A stretch of DNA of 64,000 nucleotides from NCBI GenBank assembly GCA_023957315.1, contig JAMLHE010000012.1:1-64000 (forward strand). Reading direction: 5' to 3'. How positions within the stretch are numbered: position 1 is the stretch's first letter; every line of letters begins with the position of its first letter. Shown piece after piece: positions 1-9,240 of this stretch. The DNA comes from Candidatus Kapaibacterium sp. Lineage in GTDB: Bacteria; Bacteroidota; Ignavibacteria; Kapaibacteriales; UBA2268. Position numbers and translations under genes: made by a program. The notes under the pieces were generated by a model. The model was not told the DNA's origin. It did not search any database and worked only from the letters and a program-made list of their open reading frames with translations.

Positions 1-803
1 TTTACTATACTTGCTTCATAACTCTTATTTCCGGTTTTTACTGCATTTTCGAGGGCTTCTAAGTATAAATCTGTGGCTAAGTCGAGATTTTGCTCATCTC
101 GCTCAACCATAGCTAAATTGGACAATGAACTTGCAATTCGATTTGCGTCATTTTGCAATCTTGCGATAGTCAGACACTCATCGAATTTCTCACGCGCCGA
201 TGGCATATCTTTGAGTTCGTAATGCAGAAGCCCGAAATCTGTAAGCATGATTGCATAGATACGGACAATTCGTGAAATTGAATCTTTTTCCATGCCCTGA
301 AAATTATTTATATTCTTTAAATAGCTTAGAATAGTATCTTTGGAGATAATTGTGTTGATTTTTAGGTTGTTTTCGATTGCTTTTTCAAAATTCGAAAGTC
401 TTTGATATGCTAAAGCTAATTGCGAATACGAAAAGGCTTCCTCAATGTTGCGATTTAATTGATGAAATATTTGTTGAGCTTTTAAAATTGTATCAATAGC
501 TTCATGGTATTGGTCAGTAAATGTCAAATGATAGCCGTAGTTGCTCAATGCTCTTGCGATGCTGTATTTCTCGCCGCTTTCATATGCTTTTTGGAATAAT
601 ACTTCGTACAACTTATCTTTATCGTTTGCTGATAATGTAGATAGATTGCCAACTAATGAGTTGATATAAGGAATTTGTTCGGATTTCGGTTTGGATTCAA
701 CAACTGTTAACAAACTATCAATGTTTGTTTTAGATTCTGTGAAATTTAACATGACAACTACTATTGCTGCAATAATGAACTTTGATTGGACGTTAATTTT
801 CAT
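1..803 (-). CDS. TPR-repeat protein, N-terminal part (truncated by window edge)
   Basis: The minus strand is open without a stop from an ATG at 803-801 to the left edge, about 267 codons. After a charged start there is a hydrophobic stretch (residues 9-20, FIIAAIVVVMLN) that fits a signal peptide or membrane anchor. The rest is helical with tetratricopeptide-like pairs, for example around YHEAIDTILKAQQIF, FEKAIENNLK, MPSARE.FDECL and LDLATDLYLEALE. TPR arrays of this type in Bacteroidota/Chlorobiota often form the sensory part of histidine kinases or LuxR-type regulators, but the C-terminus lies outside the window, so the function is open. It is transcribed divergently from the gene at 851, with only 47 bases between them. 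Confidence 0.75.
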   Translation of the reverse strand, partial: MKINVQSKFIIAAIVVVMLNFTESKTNIDSLLTVVESKPKSEQIPYINSLVGNLSTLSANDKDKLYEVLFQKAYESGEKYSIARALSNYGYHLTFTDQYHEAIDTILKAQQIFHQLNRNIEEAFSYSQLALAYQRLSNFEKAIENNLKINTIISKDTILSYLKNINNFQGMEKDSISRIVRIYAIMLTDFGLLHYELKDMPSAREKFDECLTIARLQNDANRIASSLSNLAMVERDEQNLDLATDLYLEALENAVKTGNKSYEASIV

Positions 804-850
804 ATGTTCTATAAAATTTATAATGAATATATTTAAGTTTGACTAATTTT

Positions 851-1297
851 ATGAAAACAAAAACATTAATCCTTATAACGTTTGTATATGCAATTGCATT
901 GTTTGCAGATTCTCCAAAGACAGGAACAATCATTGTTGAAGTTGAAGGTTTTGGCAATGAAAAAGGAATTGTATTCTCGCACTTATATTCAGAGCATTTA
1001 GCAGAATATTTCCCCACAAAATCTTCAAATGCGTTACATAAACGAATAGTAAAAGTTGAAAATTTGCGTGCCACAATTGTTTATGAAAACATTCCGTATG
1101 GCACTTATGCTCTTACTGTTCATCACGACGAAGACGAAAACAAACGTATGAATCGAAACTTTATCGGTTATCCGAAGGAAGGCTTCGGGTTATCTAATAA
1201 TCCTACAATCTTTTTGAGCGTCCCGGATTTTGACGATTGCAAATTTGAACTGCGTAAAGACACTGTCGTGGTCAAAATCAAATTGAAGTTTGTATGA
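851..1297 (+). CDS. Exported DUF2141-like protein
   Basis: A 148-residue protein beginning MKTKTLILITFVYAIALFAD, a typical Sec signal peptide. A TTG twelve bases upstream is also in frame, but the ATG at 851 gives a clean signal peptide and is preferred. The mature part is a small beta-rich domain (GTIIVEVEGFGNEKGIVF, then IPYGTYALTVHHDEDENKRM and YPKEGFGLSNN) with the layout of the DUF2141 family (COG4704). These are periplasmic or secreted proteins of unknown role, common in Bacteroidota and Proteobacteria. It is a single gene flanked by minus-strand genes on both sides. Family assignment is from the YG.YA...HDE.N..M and P.EG.G.S motifs; no biochemical function is claimed. Confidence 0.75.
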   Translation: MKTKTLILITFVYAIALFADSPKTGTIIVEVEGFGNEKGIVFSHLYSEHLAEYFPTKSSNALHKRIVKVENLRATIVYENIPYGTYALTVHHDEDENKRMNRNFIGYPKEGFGLSNNPTIFLSVPDFDDCKFELRKDTVVVKIKLKFV

Positions 1298-1309
1298 TTT
1301 TTTTAAATT

Positions 1310-2590
1310 TCAACATTCAACCTTTCTATTTGAAAGATTCTCCTTACTTTTTCTTTTGCCGTTCACAATCAATCTTGCACCCGAATTATTGCTCAAGTAA
1401 AACCAAATCCATTCCGACATCACAAACAAACGATTTCGGAAGTCAATCAAAAAGAAGATATGTATAAATGACCAAAGCAACCACGCGATCATGCCTTTTG
1501 AATGAAATTTACCAATGACCGATACTGCTTTTGCTTTCCCGATTGTTGCCATCATGCCCTTATCACGGTATTTGAAATGCTTCGATTTGCCATGTAAAAT
1601 GACATCGGCGACAAATTTGGCTTGTTGAATTGCAGCAGGGGCAATTCCCGGGACTTCTTTGCCATGCTCATCAGTACAAAAAGCCGCATCTCCAATCACG
1701 AAAACGTTCTCGTTTCCGGGAATATTCATATACTTATCTACTATTGCACTACCCATCTTGTTCATTGGGGTATCCAAACATTTTATTAGCGGCGAGGCTT
1801 CGTTACCTGCTGCCCATATCACATTTACAGCTTCGATTGTGCCATTATTTGTATTCACAATATTTTCGGAAATATCGTTTACGCGTGTATTCAATCTGAC
1901 TTCGACACCCATCTTTTCGAGTGCAACTTTCGTATAATCAGAAAGTGCATCAGGATAGGCACCCAACAATTGTGATGAAGCATCGACAAGTATTACCTTT
2001 ATTTCTTCTTCTGCAATCAATGGGTAATCCGGTAATAGAGTTCTCCGAGCAATTTCGACAATGGCACCCGCCATTTCTACGCCTGTGGGACCACCTCCAA
2101 CTATAACAAATGTTAGATTTTTTTGCTTGTCGTGACGCGAAGTGCTCATCTCAGCTCTTTCAAATGACTCAATCAGATTCTCACGTATCTTCAACGCGTC
2201 TGTGATTTCTTTCAAACCGGGAGCGAATTTCTCCCATTGATTATTACCGAAATATGAATGACGTGAGCCGGGCGCCAAAACGAGATAGTCATAACTGACA
2301 GCACCTTCATTAAGTTTGACTGTTTGTGTGTAGGTATCAATCGAAACAGCCTCGTTCATGATTACTTTGATGTTTGGTGAATATCTGAAAATCGAACGGA
2401 TAGGCGCCGCAATTTCACCCGGTGAAAGTGCAGAACTTGCGACCTGATATAGTAATGGCTGAAACAAATGGTGATTATTGCGGTCAATCAGAGTGACATC
2501 AATATTCTTTTTATTCAAAGACTTTGCTACTTGCAATCCACCAAATCCGGCACCTATTATTACAACTCTTTTATTATTTATATTATTCAC
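1310..2590 (-). CDS. ndh: Type II NADH:quinone dehydrogenase (NDH-2)
   Basis: A 426-residue flavoprotein of the NDH-2 family, which oxidises NADH and reduces quinone at the inner face of the cytoplasmic membrane without pumping protons. The FAD-binding Rossmann motif GAGFGG is at residues 13-18, followed by the family signature around FQPLLYQVA. A second dinucleotide fold (GGGPTGVEMAG, about 165-175) binds NADH. VFVIGDAA near residue 298 contacts the FAD, and APAAIQQAKFVA is the quinone-site helix. Residues about 365-400 are hydrophobic and aromatic, as expected for the membrane-attaching C-terminus. The start is a GTG (2590-2588) with GGAG seven bases upstream. It ends 12 bases from the converging gene at 851-1297. 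Confidence 0.92.
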   Translation of the reverse strand: MNNINNKRVVIIGAGFGGLQVAKSLNKKNIDVTLIDRNNHHLFQPLLYQVASSALSPGEIAAPIRSIFRYSPNIKVIMNEAVSIDTYTQTVKLNEGAVSYDYLVLAPGSRHSYFGNNQWEKFAPGLKEITDALKIRENLIESFERAEMSTSRHDKQKNLTFVIVGGGPTGVEMAGAIVEIARRTLLPDYPLIAEEEIKVILVDASSQLLGAYPDALSDYTKVALEKMGVEVRLNTRVNDISENIVNTNNGTIEAVNVIWAAGNEASPLIKCLDTPMNKMGSAIVDKYMNIPGNENVFVIGDAAFCTDEHGKEVPGIAPAAIQQAKFVADVILHGKSKHFKYRDKGMMATIGKAKAVSVIGKFHSKGMIAWLLWSFIHIFFLIDFRNRLFVMSEWIWFYLSNNSGARLIVNGKRKSKENLSNRKVEC

Positions 2591-2786
2591 TTTATTGCTC
2601 CATCTTTAACATTATCAATGCACGTATTCCTATATATTGTTACGTATATATCAATAAAATGTTGCAGGACTAAGAATTTTATTCGTGAAGTATAAAATTG
2701 GAAGAAGGATACGCCTATTAGATTAAGAATTTGTAGGTGGAAAGTTTTAATGAAGAGGAAAATGAGAAAAATAAATTACTTAATTT

Positions 2787-3023
2787 TTAGTCCCATTTTT
2801 CAATTTCGAGTTCTAAATTACTTTGTTCAATCAATCTTCCGGTATCGGCATCATTTAAAGATTGTGAAATCCTCCTTTTCATCTCCTCTGAAGTTTTTGG
2901 ATTGAGTTCCGGCTTGAACTCAATTTCATTTTTAAGAATTTTTTCGAGTTTGGATATAATCTTTTCATTGCTTATGTCTAAAAATTTTTTGACAAACAAT
3001 ATTTTTCTTGTCTGAATATCCAT
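2787..3023 (-). CDS. Small antitoxin-like protein, orphan
   Basis: A 78-residue acidic/basic protein starting MDIQTRKILFVKKFLDISNE, with a predicted helix-rich N-terminus and a C-terminal segment containing MKRRISQSLNDADTGRLIEQ. This general pattern (a short helical N-terminus ending in K.E.E followed by a linker to a toxin-binding tail) resembles small antitoxin-like proteins of Bacteroidota that normally precede a RelE/HigB-type toxin. No toxin gene follows downstream (the 196 bases to the ndh start hold no supported ORF), so if it is an antitoxin it is solitary. An upstream in-frame ATG (3029) exists. The ATG at 3023 has GAGAG at a better distance and is preferred. Low certainty on function. 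Confidence 0.5.
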   Translation of the reverse strand: MDIQTRKILFVKKFLDISNEKIISKLEKILKNEIEFKPELNPKTSEEMKRRISQSLNDADTGRLIEQSNLELEIEKWD

Positions 3024-3122
3024 AATCATACTCTCAAACTCATTTTTTTTACAATCTATAATTTCATATTTAAAATCACTTCCAAAGTCTTGAACGATTG
3101 AGCTTTTAACATATTTTTACTT

Positions 3123-3234
3123 AGACTTCCGAAGTCTTTGTAATCAACTTCAAGATGCTTATTATATTCATATACTTTAAAAATTTAGACTTCCGAAGTC
3201 TTCATCTTTGGAGTATTTTAGACTTCGGAAGTCT
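3123..3234. repeat. Three copies of a 15-bp palindrome AGACTTC(C/G)GAAGTCT
   Basis: Copies lie at 3123-3137, 3187-3201 and 3220-3234. The first two read AGACTTCCGAAGTCT and the third has G at the central base, so it is the exact reverse complement of the others. The arms are perfect 7-bp complements around one unpaired base. They sit between the orphan antitoxin-like gene and the 3' end of the M16 peptidase gene, both minus strand. The third copy is only 12 bases past the peptidase stop, so it could act in transcript ending or stabilisation. A run of T on the correct side is lacking, so I do not call it a terminator. Confidence 0.7.
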
Positions 3235-3245
3235 TTGGGTTTTGA

Positions 3246-6191
3246 CTAATAATTGAAAATTTCTTCTAAAGTTAGTTCTTTAACTTCGCCAAATTGTTTG
3301 AGCAAATCAAAATCAATTTTGTCGCGATTGCCGATTAAAAGGTAAGTGAATTTCTTGCCTTTGATACGTGAATTGAAGAATTTATCAAGGTCACTTATTG
3401 AAATACCGTTGATTCTGTCGTAAACGTCCTTACGGGTGTCGTGCTCAAAACCGAGCTTTTTGTTGCTTCTGTAATTCCAAAATATGCTTGATTTTGTGAT
3501 TCTTTCGGATTCGATTTTCTTCATCATGCCTGTTTTCGAAAGTTCGAATTGCTTTTCCGCTTTGGGCATTTCATTAAGCAAATCAAGGAAAGCATCAGTA
3601 GCGATGCTTAATTTGTCCGGTTGAGTGCCCAAATATGCATAAACTAAGTGTGGCTTGTGAGCTTCGGCAGGTTGAGTGTAAGCCGCAAATGCCGAATATC
3701 CCAATGCACGTGATTCGCGTAGTTCTTGGAATACGACTGATGACAATCCGCTACCGAAATATTCATTGAAAAGTCTCGATTCAGCCATTGTTGTTTTGTC
3801 AAATTTACGGTCTTTAGATACCATTAAAATGTTTGTTTGGACCATATCGAAATGCACAAAATAGACTTCGCTTTTTTTGAAGTCTTGCTCGGCAAATTGA
3901 ACCTGTTTGGGGTAATCTTTCAAAGTTTTGGGGGTTTTGTGATATTTTTCGACCAAATTCTTTGCATTGGACAAGTCCTTGCCATAATAATAGCCGTAAT
4001 GCTTGTATGAACTCAGTCCTTTAATAATATCGGTCAATTCCTCAGGGTTGATGTTTCTTAAGTCATTTTCAGAGATTATACGTGTGAAAGGATTGTTTTG
4101 ACCGTAAATCCCGAAATTCATCAATCCGCCCCACAAAATATTGCCTTGTTCGAGCTTTGCGTCGCTTCTGGATTTCAAAATATCTGCGACATAGTTATTA
4201 TAAATCGTTTGGTCGGGCTTGGCATTAGCCAAAATATGCTCTAAAAGAGCAAGTCCCGGTTCAAAGTTGCTTTCAAGTCCTGAGATATAAATGTAGAGCT
4301 GGTCTTTGCCGGAGGAAACTCCCATGCTGATACCAAGGCGGAAAAATTCTTTGCTTAAATCTTCTGGAGAGTATTTGTCGGTGCCAATATATGGTAGATA
4401 ATCTACAGCAAGAGGGAATTTCAAATCATGCTCCGACCCCATATCGAGCACATAATACAATGAGAAAAGCTCGTTTGTATGGTTTTTGATATGATTTAAC
4501 TTAATGCCGTTCGAAATTTCAATCGTTTTAATCGAATCTTTGTAACTGATGAATACCGGCGATAGTCGCGGTGTTTCAAATTTCATTAATTCGGTGAAAA
4601 ATTCTGATTTGCTGTCACGATTCATATTGATAGCAGTTATCTGAGGTTTGTCAACCTTGACAATGTTTTCATCTTTACCTATTCGTTTAAATACTGCTAC
4701 GTAGTTTTCGCCAAAATTTTCAGAAGCGTATCTTATAACATCCTCTTTTGTAATTTGCGACATTGCGTCAATATATTTGCAATACTCGACCCAATCGTCA
4801 TTTGAAGTGAAAACACCAACGAAAGTATGAGCAATACGATTAGATTCCTCGCTTCTGATTCGGTTTAATTTCAATCTATTGACAATCGCTTCGAGCAAAT
4901 CTTCATCGAAGTCACCATTTTTTATATTTTCAAGTTCGCCAAGCATCAAATCAGCGACACTTTCAAGTGCTTGCCCTTCGCGTGGTTCGCCATAAAAATA
5001 CAACATTCCATAATCATTATATTGTGAGGCATATGCCGCCGCAGTCAGCACTTGTTGCTTTTGAATTAGGTTTAAGTCTATCAACCCTGCTTGCCTGTTG
5101 TACAAAATTTGTCCCATCATGTCCATAACATGTTTGTCCGGGCTATTGACGCCACCGGTTCTGAAAGCAAGTGTAACAAATTCGCTGTTTGGACCGAAAA
5201 CATCATGACGAATCGGGTGCTCAATCGGCTCTTCTTTCGGATGCTCAATTTTCGGAACGTCACTGCGTTTGCTTTTGCCGAAATATTTATCAATCAAAGC
5301 CACAGTTTCTTCGAAATTCAAATCCCCAGCCATACAAACAGCCATATTATTCGGCACATAGTAAGTATTCCAATAGTTATGAATATTGACCATTGACGGG
5401 TTTTTGAGATGTTCGGGGTCGCCAATGACGGTTTGTGTACCATAAGGGTGAGTTGGGAACAAACTCGCACTCAATTGATTGTAAGCGCGCGTTTCGTCAC
5501 GGTCTTGGTACATATTGAATTCTTCGTAAACGGTTTCTAATTCTGTATGGAAAAGTCGAAGCACTAAGCTGCTGAATCTTTCGCTTTCAATCATCAACCA
5601 ACGTTCCAACTCATTTGCCGGAATATCATTGATATAAACAGTTCTTTCACTGCTTGTGTAGGCATTTGTACCCTTTGCGCCCAGACCGCTGATTAGTTTG
5701 TCATATTCACTCGGTACTGCATATTGGGCTGCGACTTGCGATACACTATCAATTAGCTTGTAAATACTTGCTTTCTCGGCAGCATCGTTTGTGTTGCGAT
5801 GTTTTTCAAACAGGTCGGAGAGTTCTTGAATATATTTACTTTCTTTTTCCCAATCGCTAGTCCCGATTTTATGCGAACCTTTGAACATCATGTGTTCCAG
5901 ATAATGCGCCAACCCTGTTGTTTCATGCGGGTCATAAGTTGAGCCGGCTTTGACTGCAATATAAGTCTGAATGCGTGGTTCGTCAAAATTTTGCTTCAAG
6001 TAAATCTTCAAACCGTTGTTCAGCGTATATATTCTTACTTTCAAAGGGTCGTTTGTGACGTATTCGTACTTGTAGCCTTTTGAATCAACTGCTGATTTTA
6101 ACTCATATGTTTGAGTGGGTTGAGAATAAAGAGAAACAGCCGAAATGCAAAATAGTACAAATAGTACTCTTAAAAAATTAATGGATTTCAT
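3246..6191 (-). CDS. Exported M16 family zinc metallopeptidase (pitrilysin-like)
   Basis: A 981-residue protein with an N-terminal signal peptide (hydrophobic residues 7-22). The inverted zinc motif HxxEH is H96-Y-L-E99-H100, within GLAHYLEHMMFKGS, the hallmark of M16 peptidases. The downstream glutamate-rich helix ETVYEEFNMYQD (about 219-230) supplies the likely third ligand. It is full length for a protein with two fused M16 halves. The first half is catalytic, while the second (about 540-970) lacks an HxxEH and is probably the inactive partner half that closes the chamber. It likely degrades peptides in the periplasm. The gene stands alone, divergent from the exported-protein cluster at 6459, with 267 bases of AT-rich intergenic DNA between. 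Confidence 0.9.
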   Translation of the reverse strand: MKSINFLRVLFVLFCISAVSLYSQPTQTYELKSAVDSKGYKYEYVTNDPLKVRIYTLNNGLKIYLKQNFDEPRIQTYIAVKAGSTYDPHETTGLAHYLEHMMFKGSHKIGTSDWEKESKYIQELSDLFEKHRNTNDAAEKASIYKLIDSVSQVAAQYAVPSEYDKLISGLGAKGTNAYTSSERTVYINDIPANELERWLMIESERFSSLVLRLFHTELETVYEEFNMYQDRDETRAYNQLSASLFPTHPYGTQTVIGDPEHLKNPSMVNIHNYWNTYYVPNNMAVCMAGDLNFEETVALIDKYFGKSKRSDVPKIEHPKEEPIEHPIRHDVFGPNSEFVTLAFRTGGVNSPDKHVMDMMGQILYNRQAGLIDLNLIQKQQVLTAAAYASQYNDYGMLYFYGEPREGQALESVADLMLGELENIKNGDFDEDLLEAIVNRLKLNRIRSEESNRIAHTFVGVFTSNDDWVEYCKYIDAMSQITKEDVIRYASENFGENYVAVFKRIGKDENIVKVDKPQITAINMNRDSKSEFFTELMKFETPRLSPVFISYKDSIKTIEISNGIKLNHIKNHTNELFSLYYVLDMGSEHDLKFPLAVDYLPYIGTDKYSPEDLSKEFFRLGISMGVSSGKDQLYIYISGLESNFEPGLALLEHILANAKPDQTIYNNYVADILKSRSDAKLEQGNILWGGLMNFGIYGQNNPFTRIISENDLRNINPEELTDIIKGLSSYKHYGYYYGKDLSNAKNLVEKYHKTPKTLKDYPKQVQFAEQDFKKSEVYFVHFDMVQTNILMVSKDRKFDKTTMAESRLFNEYFGSGLSSVVFQELRESRALGYSAFAAYTQPAEAHKPHLVYAYLGTQPDKLSIATDAFLDLLNEMPKAEKQFELSKTGMMKKIESERITKSSIFWNYRSNKKLGFEHDTRKDVYDRINGISISDLDKFFNSRIKGKKFTYLLIGNRDKIDFDLLKQFGEVKELTLEEIFNY

Positions 6192-6458
6192 CTAAATAAC
6201 CTAAATATTGTTAATACCTTTTTTCAAAATTAACACTAAATACGCAGATTATAAAGTAATTGTTACGTTTTTTATCAAATACGATAAAATTTCACAAGCT
6301 ACAAATCAAAATTCGATTGCAAACATTTTTGATATTTTCAATATTTGTCAAAAATTCTTTAAATTTGAAGATGAAATATTTTGGTAAACAGAAATAGTTT
6401 GTTTCGATTTGCCTAATAAAACGTTATATGATATTTGAACTTAGGAGCATAAAGAATA

Positions 6459-7571
6459 ATGACAAAAATGACAGTTTTTTCGGTATTGATGATTTTCATT
6501 GCCGTCAATCTATTTGGCGAAACGATATATGTAAACAAGGGAATCGAATCACCTGAAGCAAGCGGAACTCAGACAACGCCTTTCAATACGATTGCCGCCG
6601 CATTAGCCAAAGCTAAACGCGGTGATGTCGTGGTAATTGTTGGCAATCACAAAGGCAAGCAATTAACTTACAATGAATCTGTTGTAATCCCAAAAGAGCT
6701 CGAATCACTTTCCATTAATGGGGACAACAATCCAATCATTGATGGTAGTGGCGTCAAAGGTTCCAACAATAATGCCGCATTTTTGATTAAGGCTGAAACT
6801 GTACGCATTTCCAATCTTACAGTTAAGAATTTCATCGGTGGCAATATTGATGAACTTGGCGTCAAAGGTGGCGCTGCTTTTGCATTTACTGCAGGTCTGA
6901 AAGATGCACGGATTGAGCGTAACATAATTGAAAATTGCAATTATGGAATGATTTTCAACCAAAATCAATCTTTGAGAATTAGTGGCAATACGCTAAAGGG
7001 CTTTCCTGCAGTCGAAAAGGACAATCCAAAAGCAGGTGGCATAGGAATCATGGTTTTCACGGATAACCAATACATTCAAGACAATCATATTGGCGACAAA
7101 AGCCCCAATACAATTTCCGGTGCTGAATATGCCGCAATTTATGTAGGTTCAGAACAAACTTTAGCATTTGCAGATTTTACACGTATCTCCAATAATATCA
7201 TTGAAGATAATGCTGGCTACGGTATAGTGATGTCAAGCCTCGAAGGGTCTTGTATTCTATCGGGCAATGTTTTTGAGGGCAATAAAACTGCAATTTTTCT
7301 TAAAAGTGACAATCACGATACATTCATAGAAAAAAACACTTTCAAAGGCTCAGTCGGTCCAGCCGAAGTTGTGACTAACGAAAGTTATAGCGGTGCAATG
7401 CTTTATTCGATTTGGAAGCATTTCGAAAATATATTTGAAAAGCCCACTTTTGCCAAAATCGAACAAGAAGGTTACGAAAGCATAATAGATTCGGACAATT
7501 TGAGATATATTCGTACTAACCAAGCCGATGCCGAGAAGGATGGTGGCTCTAACGGGGTATTAGCTAAATGA
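6459..7571 (+). CDS. Exported right-handed parallel beta-helix protein
   Basis: A 370-residue protein with a signal peptide (MTKMTVFSVLMIFIAVNLFG). AGGAG at 6443 serves the ATG at 6459; a second ATG at 6468 is possible. The opening YVNKG......G.Q.TPFNTIAAALAKAKRGDVV is the DUF1565/pectate-lyase-like start seen in many beta-helix proteins. It is followed by coils such as ISNLTVKNF, IERNIIENC, ISGNTLKGF, ISNNIIEDN, LSGNVFEGN and IEKNTFKGS, each one turn of a right-handed helix with stacked asparagines. Such folds bind or cleave polysaccharides. No lyase catalytic set is recognised. It is the first gene of a three-gene group and overlaps the next by four bases (ATGA). Confidence 0.8.
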   Translation: MTKMTVFSVLMIFIAVNLFGETIYVNKGIESPEASGTQTTPFNTIAAALAKAKRGDVVVIVGNHKGKQLTYNESVVIPKELESLSINGDNNPIIDGSGVKGSNNNAAFLIKAETVRISNLTVKNFIGGNIDELGVKGGAAFAFTAGLKDARIERNIIENCNYGMIFNQNQSLRISGNTLKGFPAVEKDNPKAGGIGIMVFTDNQYIQDNHIGDKSPNTISGAEYAAIYVGSEQTLAFADFTRISNNIIEDNAGYGIVMSSLEGSCILSGNVFEGNKTAIFLKSDNHDTFIEKNTFKGSVGPAEVVTNESYSGAMLYSIWKHFENIFEKPTFAKIEQEGYESIIDSDNLRYIRTNQADAEKDGGSNGVLAK

Positions 7572-9214
7572 GTTTTTTGGGGCAATTTATAATAGCCGTA
7601 TTGCTTATTTACCCATTTTCGGGCGTTTTATATGCTCAAGATGAGTGCTGTTCGCACGGACATTATAAATGTCAGACTATTGAATTATTGAAAAATCGTA
7701 AAGCTAAGAAACTTCATTCGGACAGGCTTCAAGAAGATTTCAGAATTCCAATGCAAAGCAAATTCCCTTCGCAAGCGGGATATTTTGTTATTCATTTCGA
7801 TACGGTCGGCGTAAACAAAGTTGATTTAACCGATATGAACCAAAACGGTGTACCGGATTATGTTGATTCGGTGGCATTTTATTTCGATGTTGCCTACGAA
7901 TTTTTAGTTAATCAATTGGGCTATAATCCACCTCCGCCGGACAGCGGATTTGGTGGTGATGACCGCTATGATATTCACATAGTCAATCTTGTTGCCGAAG
8001 ATTATGCAATTTACGGTTATACGGAAGCTGAATTAGACATTAATCCACCACTCAAACACCCGCGACATACTTCATCAATATATATTGATAACGATTACAG
8101 TCCATTTGATTCTATAAAAGTGGCTAATGGCAATAAAATTCCGGCTTATGCCATAAGCGGGATTAATGCCGTTAAAATCACTTCAGTACATGAATTACAC
8201 CATGCAATTCAATTTGGATATGGCTATCCGGATGATGATGGCATTGCATTTATGGAGATGAGCAGCACATGGCTCGAAAGTGAACTTTACCCCGAATTGA
8301 ACAACTATTTAGCTTATATTGGGGATTTGTTCAAAAGCTTAGAATCGTTTCCTCTTTCGGAAGCAAATAATGCCCAAACAGGTTATCGGTGGAATGTTTT
8401 TTTCAAATATTTATCAGAAGCATACTCACCCGACCTAATTCGGGATTTTTGGAAATTCATACTCGAAGAGCAGGCTCCTTTTGAAGCTCTTTATAGCTCC
8501 ATTGAAACCAACAATCTTGATTACAATGATGTATGGACAGATTTTTTATCATGGATTTATCATACTAATACACGGTCTATCGGCGACACTTACTTTGCCG
8601 AAGCAGCAAGGTTTCCGCGGTTGACAATAAATCTAAGCGAGAACATGACTTCTGATATTTTTGAAATTGTTGAATTGCTCCAACCCTATCAATTTATGCC
8701 AATTCGAGTAAACAATTTAAGCGGTAGCGACAAAGGGATAACTCATTTTGATTTCATTATTGGCAAAATTCAGCCAATGAAAGTAACAGATGAGTTAAGT
8801 GAATTCAAACTGAAAATTAACAAAAACGAAGAAAGTCAAATTCCATACAGCATTTTCAAATACAAAATAGATGCCGATAAGGGCGATATTATAAGCGCTG
8901 TCTTTGTCAATGACGGTGCCCGCTACCCTGAGGAATCCTTTGTTTTGCCAAATCCGGTTGATTTAACAGTTGATGATTTTTTTATTGCAGTTCCACTGCT
9001 AATTGCAAATAATTTGAAATATAACATAATGATATACGACCCAAATTACATGGTTGTTGTTGATAAAAATATTGAACCAAGCCGGAGTAACGGATATACC
9101 GGGTTCCGGATTGATTTAGCTGATAATTCGTTAGCATCGGGTGTGTATCTGTATTCAATATCCGGAAATGATAAATCCTTTTTCGGCAAATTTGCTATAA
9201 CTAAGAAAAAATGA
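7568..9214 (+). CDS. Exported zinc metalloprotease, MXAN_6640-like, with T9SS-type C-terminal tail
   Basis: A 548-residue protein with a signal peptide ending near YAQ (residue 24). A calcium-binding-type segment DMNQNGVPDYVDS (89-101) is followed by GYNPPPPDSGFGGDDRYDIHI. The zinc motif HExxH is H208-E209-L-H-H212 in TSVHELHHAIQF, with a downstream FMEMSSTWLE (229-238) that can provide the third ligand. This layout (D.N.NGVPDYVD, then HExxH, then E..ATW.E) is that of the MXAN_6640 family of putative secreted metalloproteases. The last 75 residues end in GYTGFRIDLADNSLASGVYL...FFGKFAI, a T9SS type A sorting-domain pattern, so the product is probably delivered to the cell surface. The start ATG overlaps the stop of the previous gene (ATGA), indicating translational coupling. 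Confidence 0.8.
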   Translation: MSFLGQFIIAVLLIYPFSGVLYAQDECCSHGHYKCQTIELLKNRKAKKLHSDRLQEDFRIPMQSKFPSQAGYFVIHFDTVGVNKVDLTDMNQNGVPDYVDSVAFYFDVAYEFLVNQLGYNPPPPDSGFGGDDRYDIHIVNLVAEDYAIYGYTEAELDINPPLKHPRHTSSIYIDNDYSPFDSIKVANGNKIPAYAISGINAVKITSVHELHHAIQFGYGYPDDDGIAFMEMSSTWLESELYPELNNYLAYIGDLFKSLESFPLSEANNAQTGYRWNVFFKYLSEAYSPDLIRDFWKFILEEQAPFEALYSSIETNNLDYNDVWTDFLSWIYHTNTRSIGDTYFAEAARFPRLTINLSENMTSDIFEIVELLQPYQFMPIRVNNLSGSDKGITHFDFIIGKIQPMKVTDELSEFKLKINKNEESQIPYSIFKYKIDADKGDIISAVFVNDGARYPEESFVLPNPVDLTVDDFFIAVPLLIANNLKYNIMIYDPNYMVVVDKNIEPSRSNGYTGFRIDLADNSLASGVYLYSISGNDKSFFGKFAITKKK

Positions 9215-9240
9215 TGTATATTAATATTTAGGGAGTCACT

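Noticed and set aside
793..1074. Minus-strand 93-codon ORF opposite the DUF2141-like gene
   Set aside because: It overlaps the signal-peptide-bearing + strand gene and the divergent promoter region and has no family resemblance. It is a shadow frame.
1630..2106. Plus-strand ORFs within the ndh region
   Set aside because: They are antisense to the conserved NADH dehydrogenase coding sequence, lack ribosome sites and show no protein-like composition.
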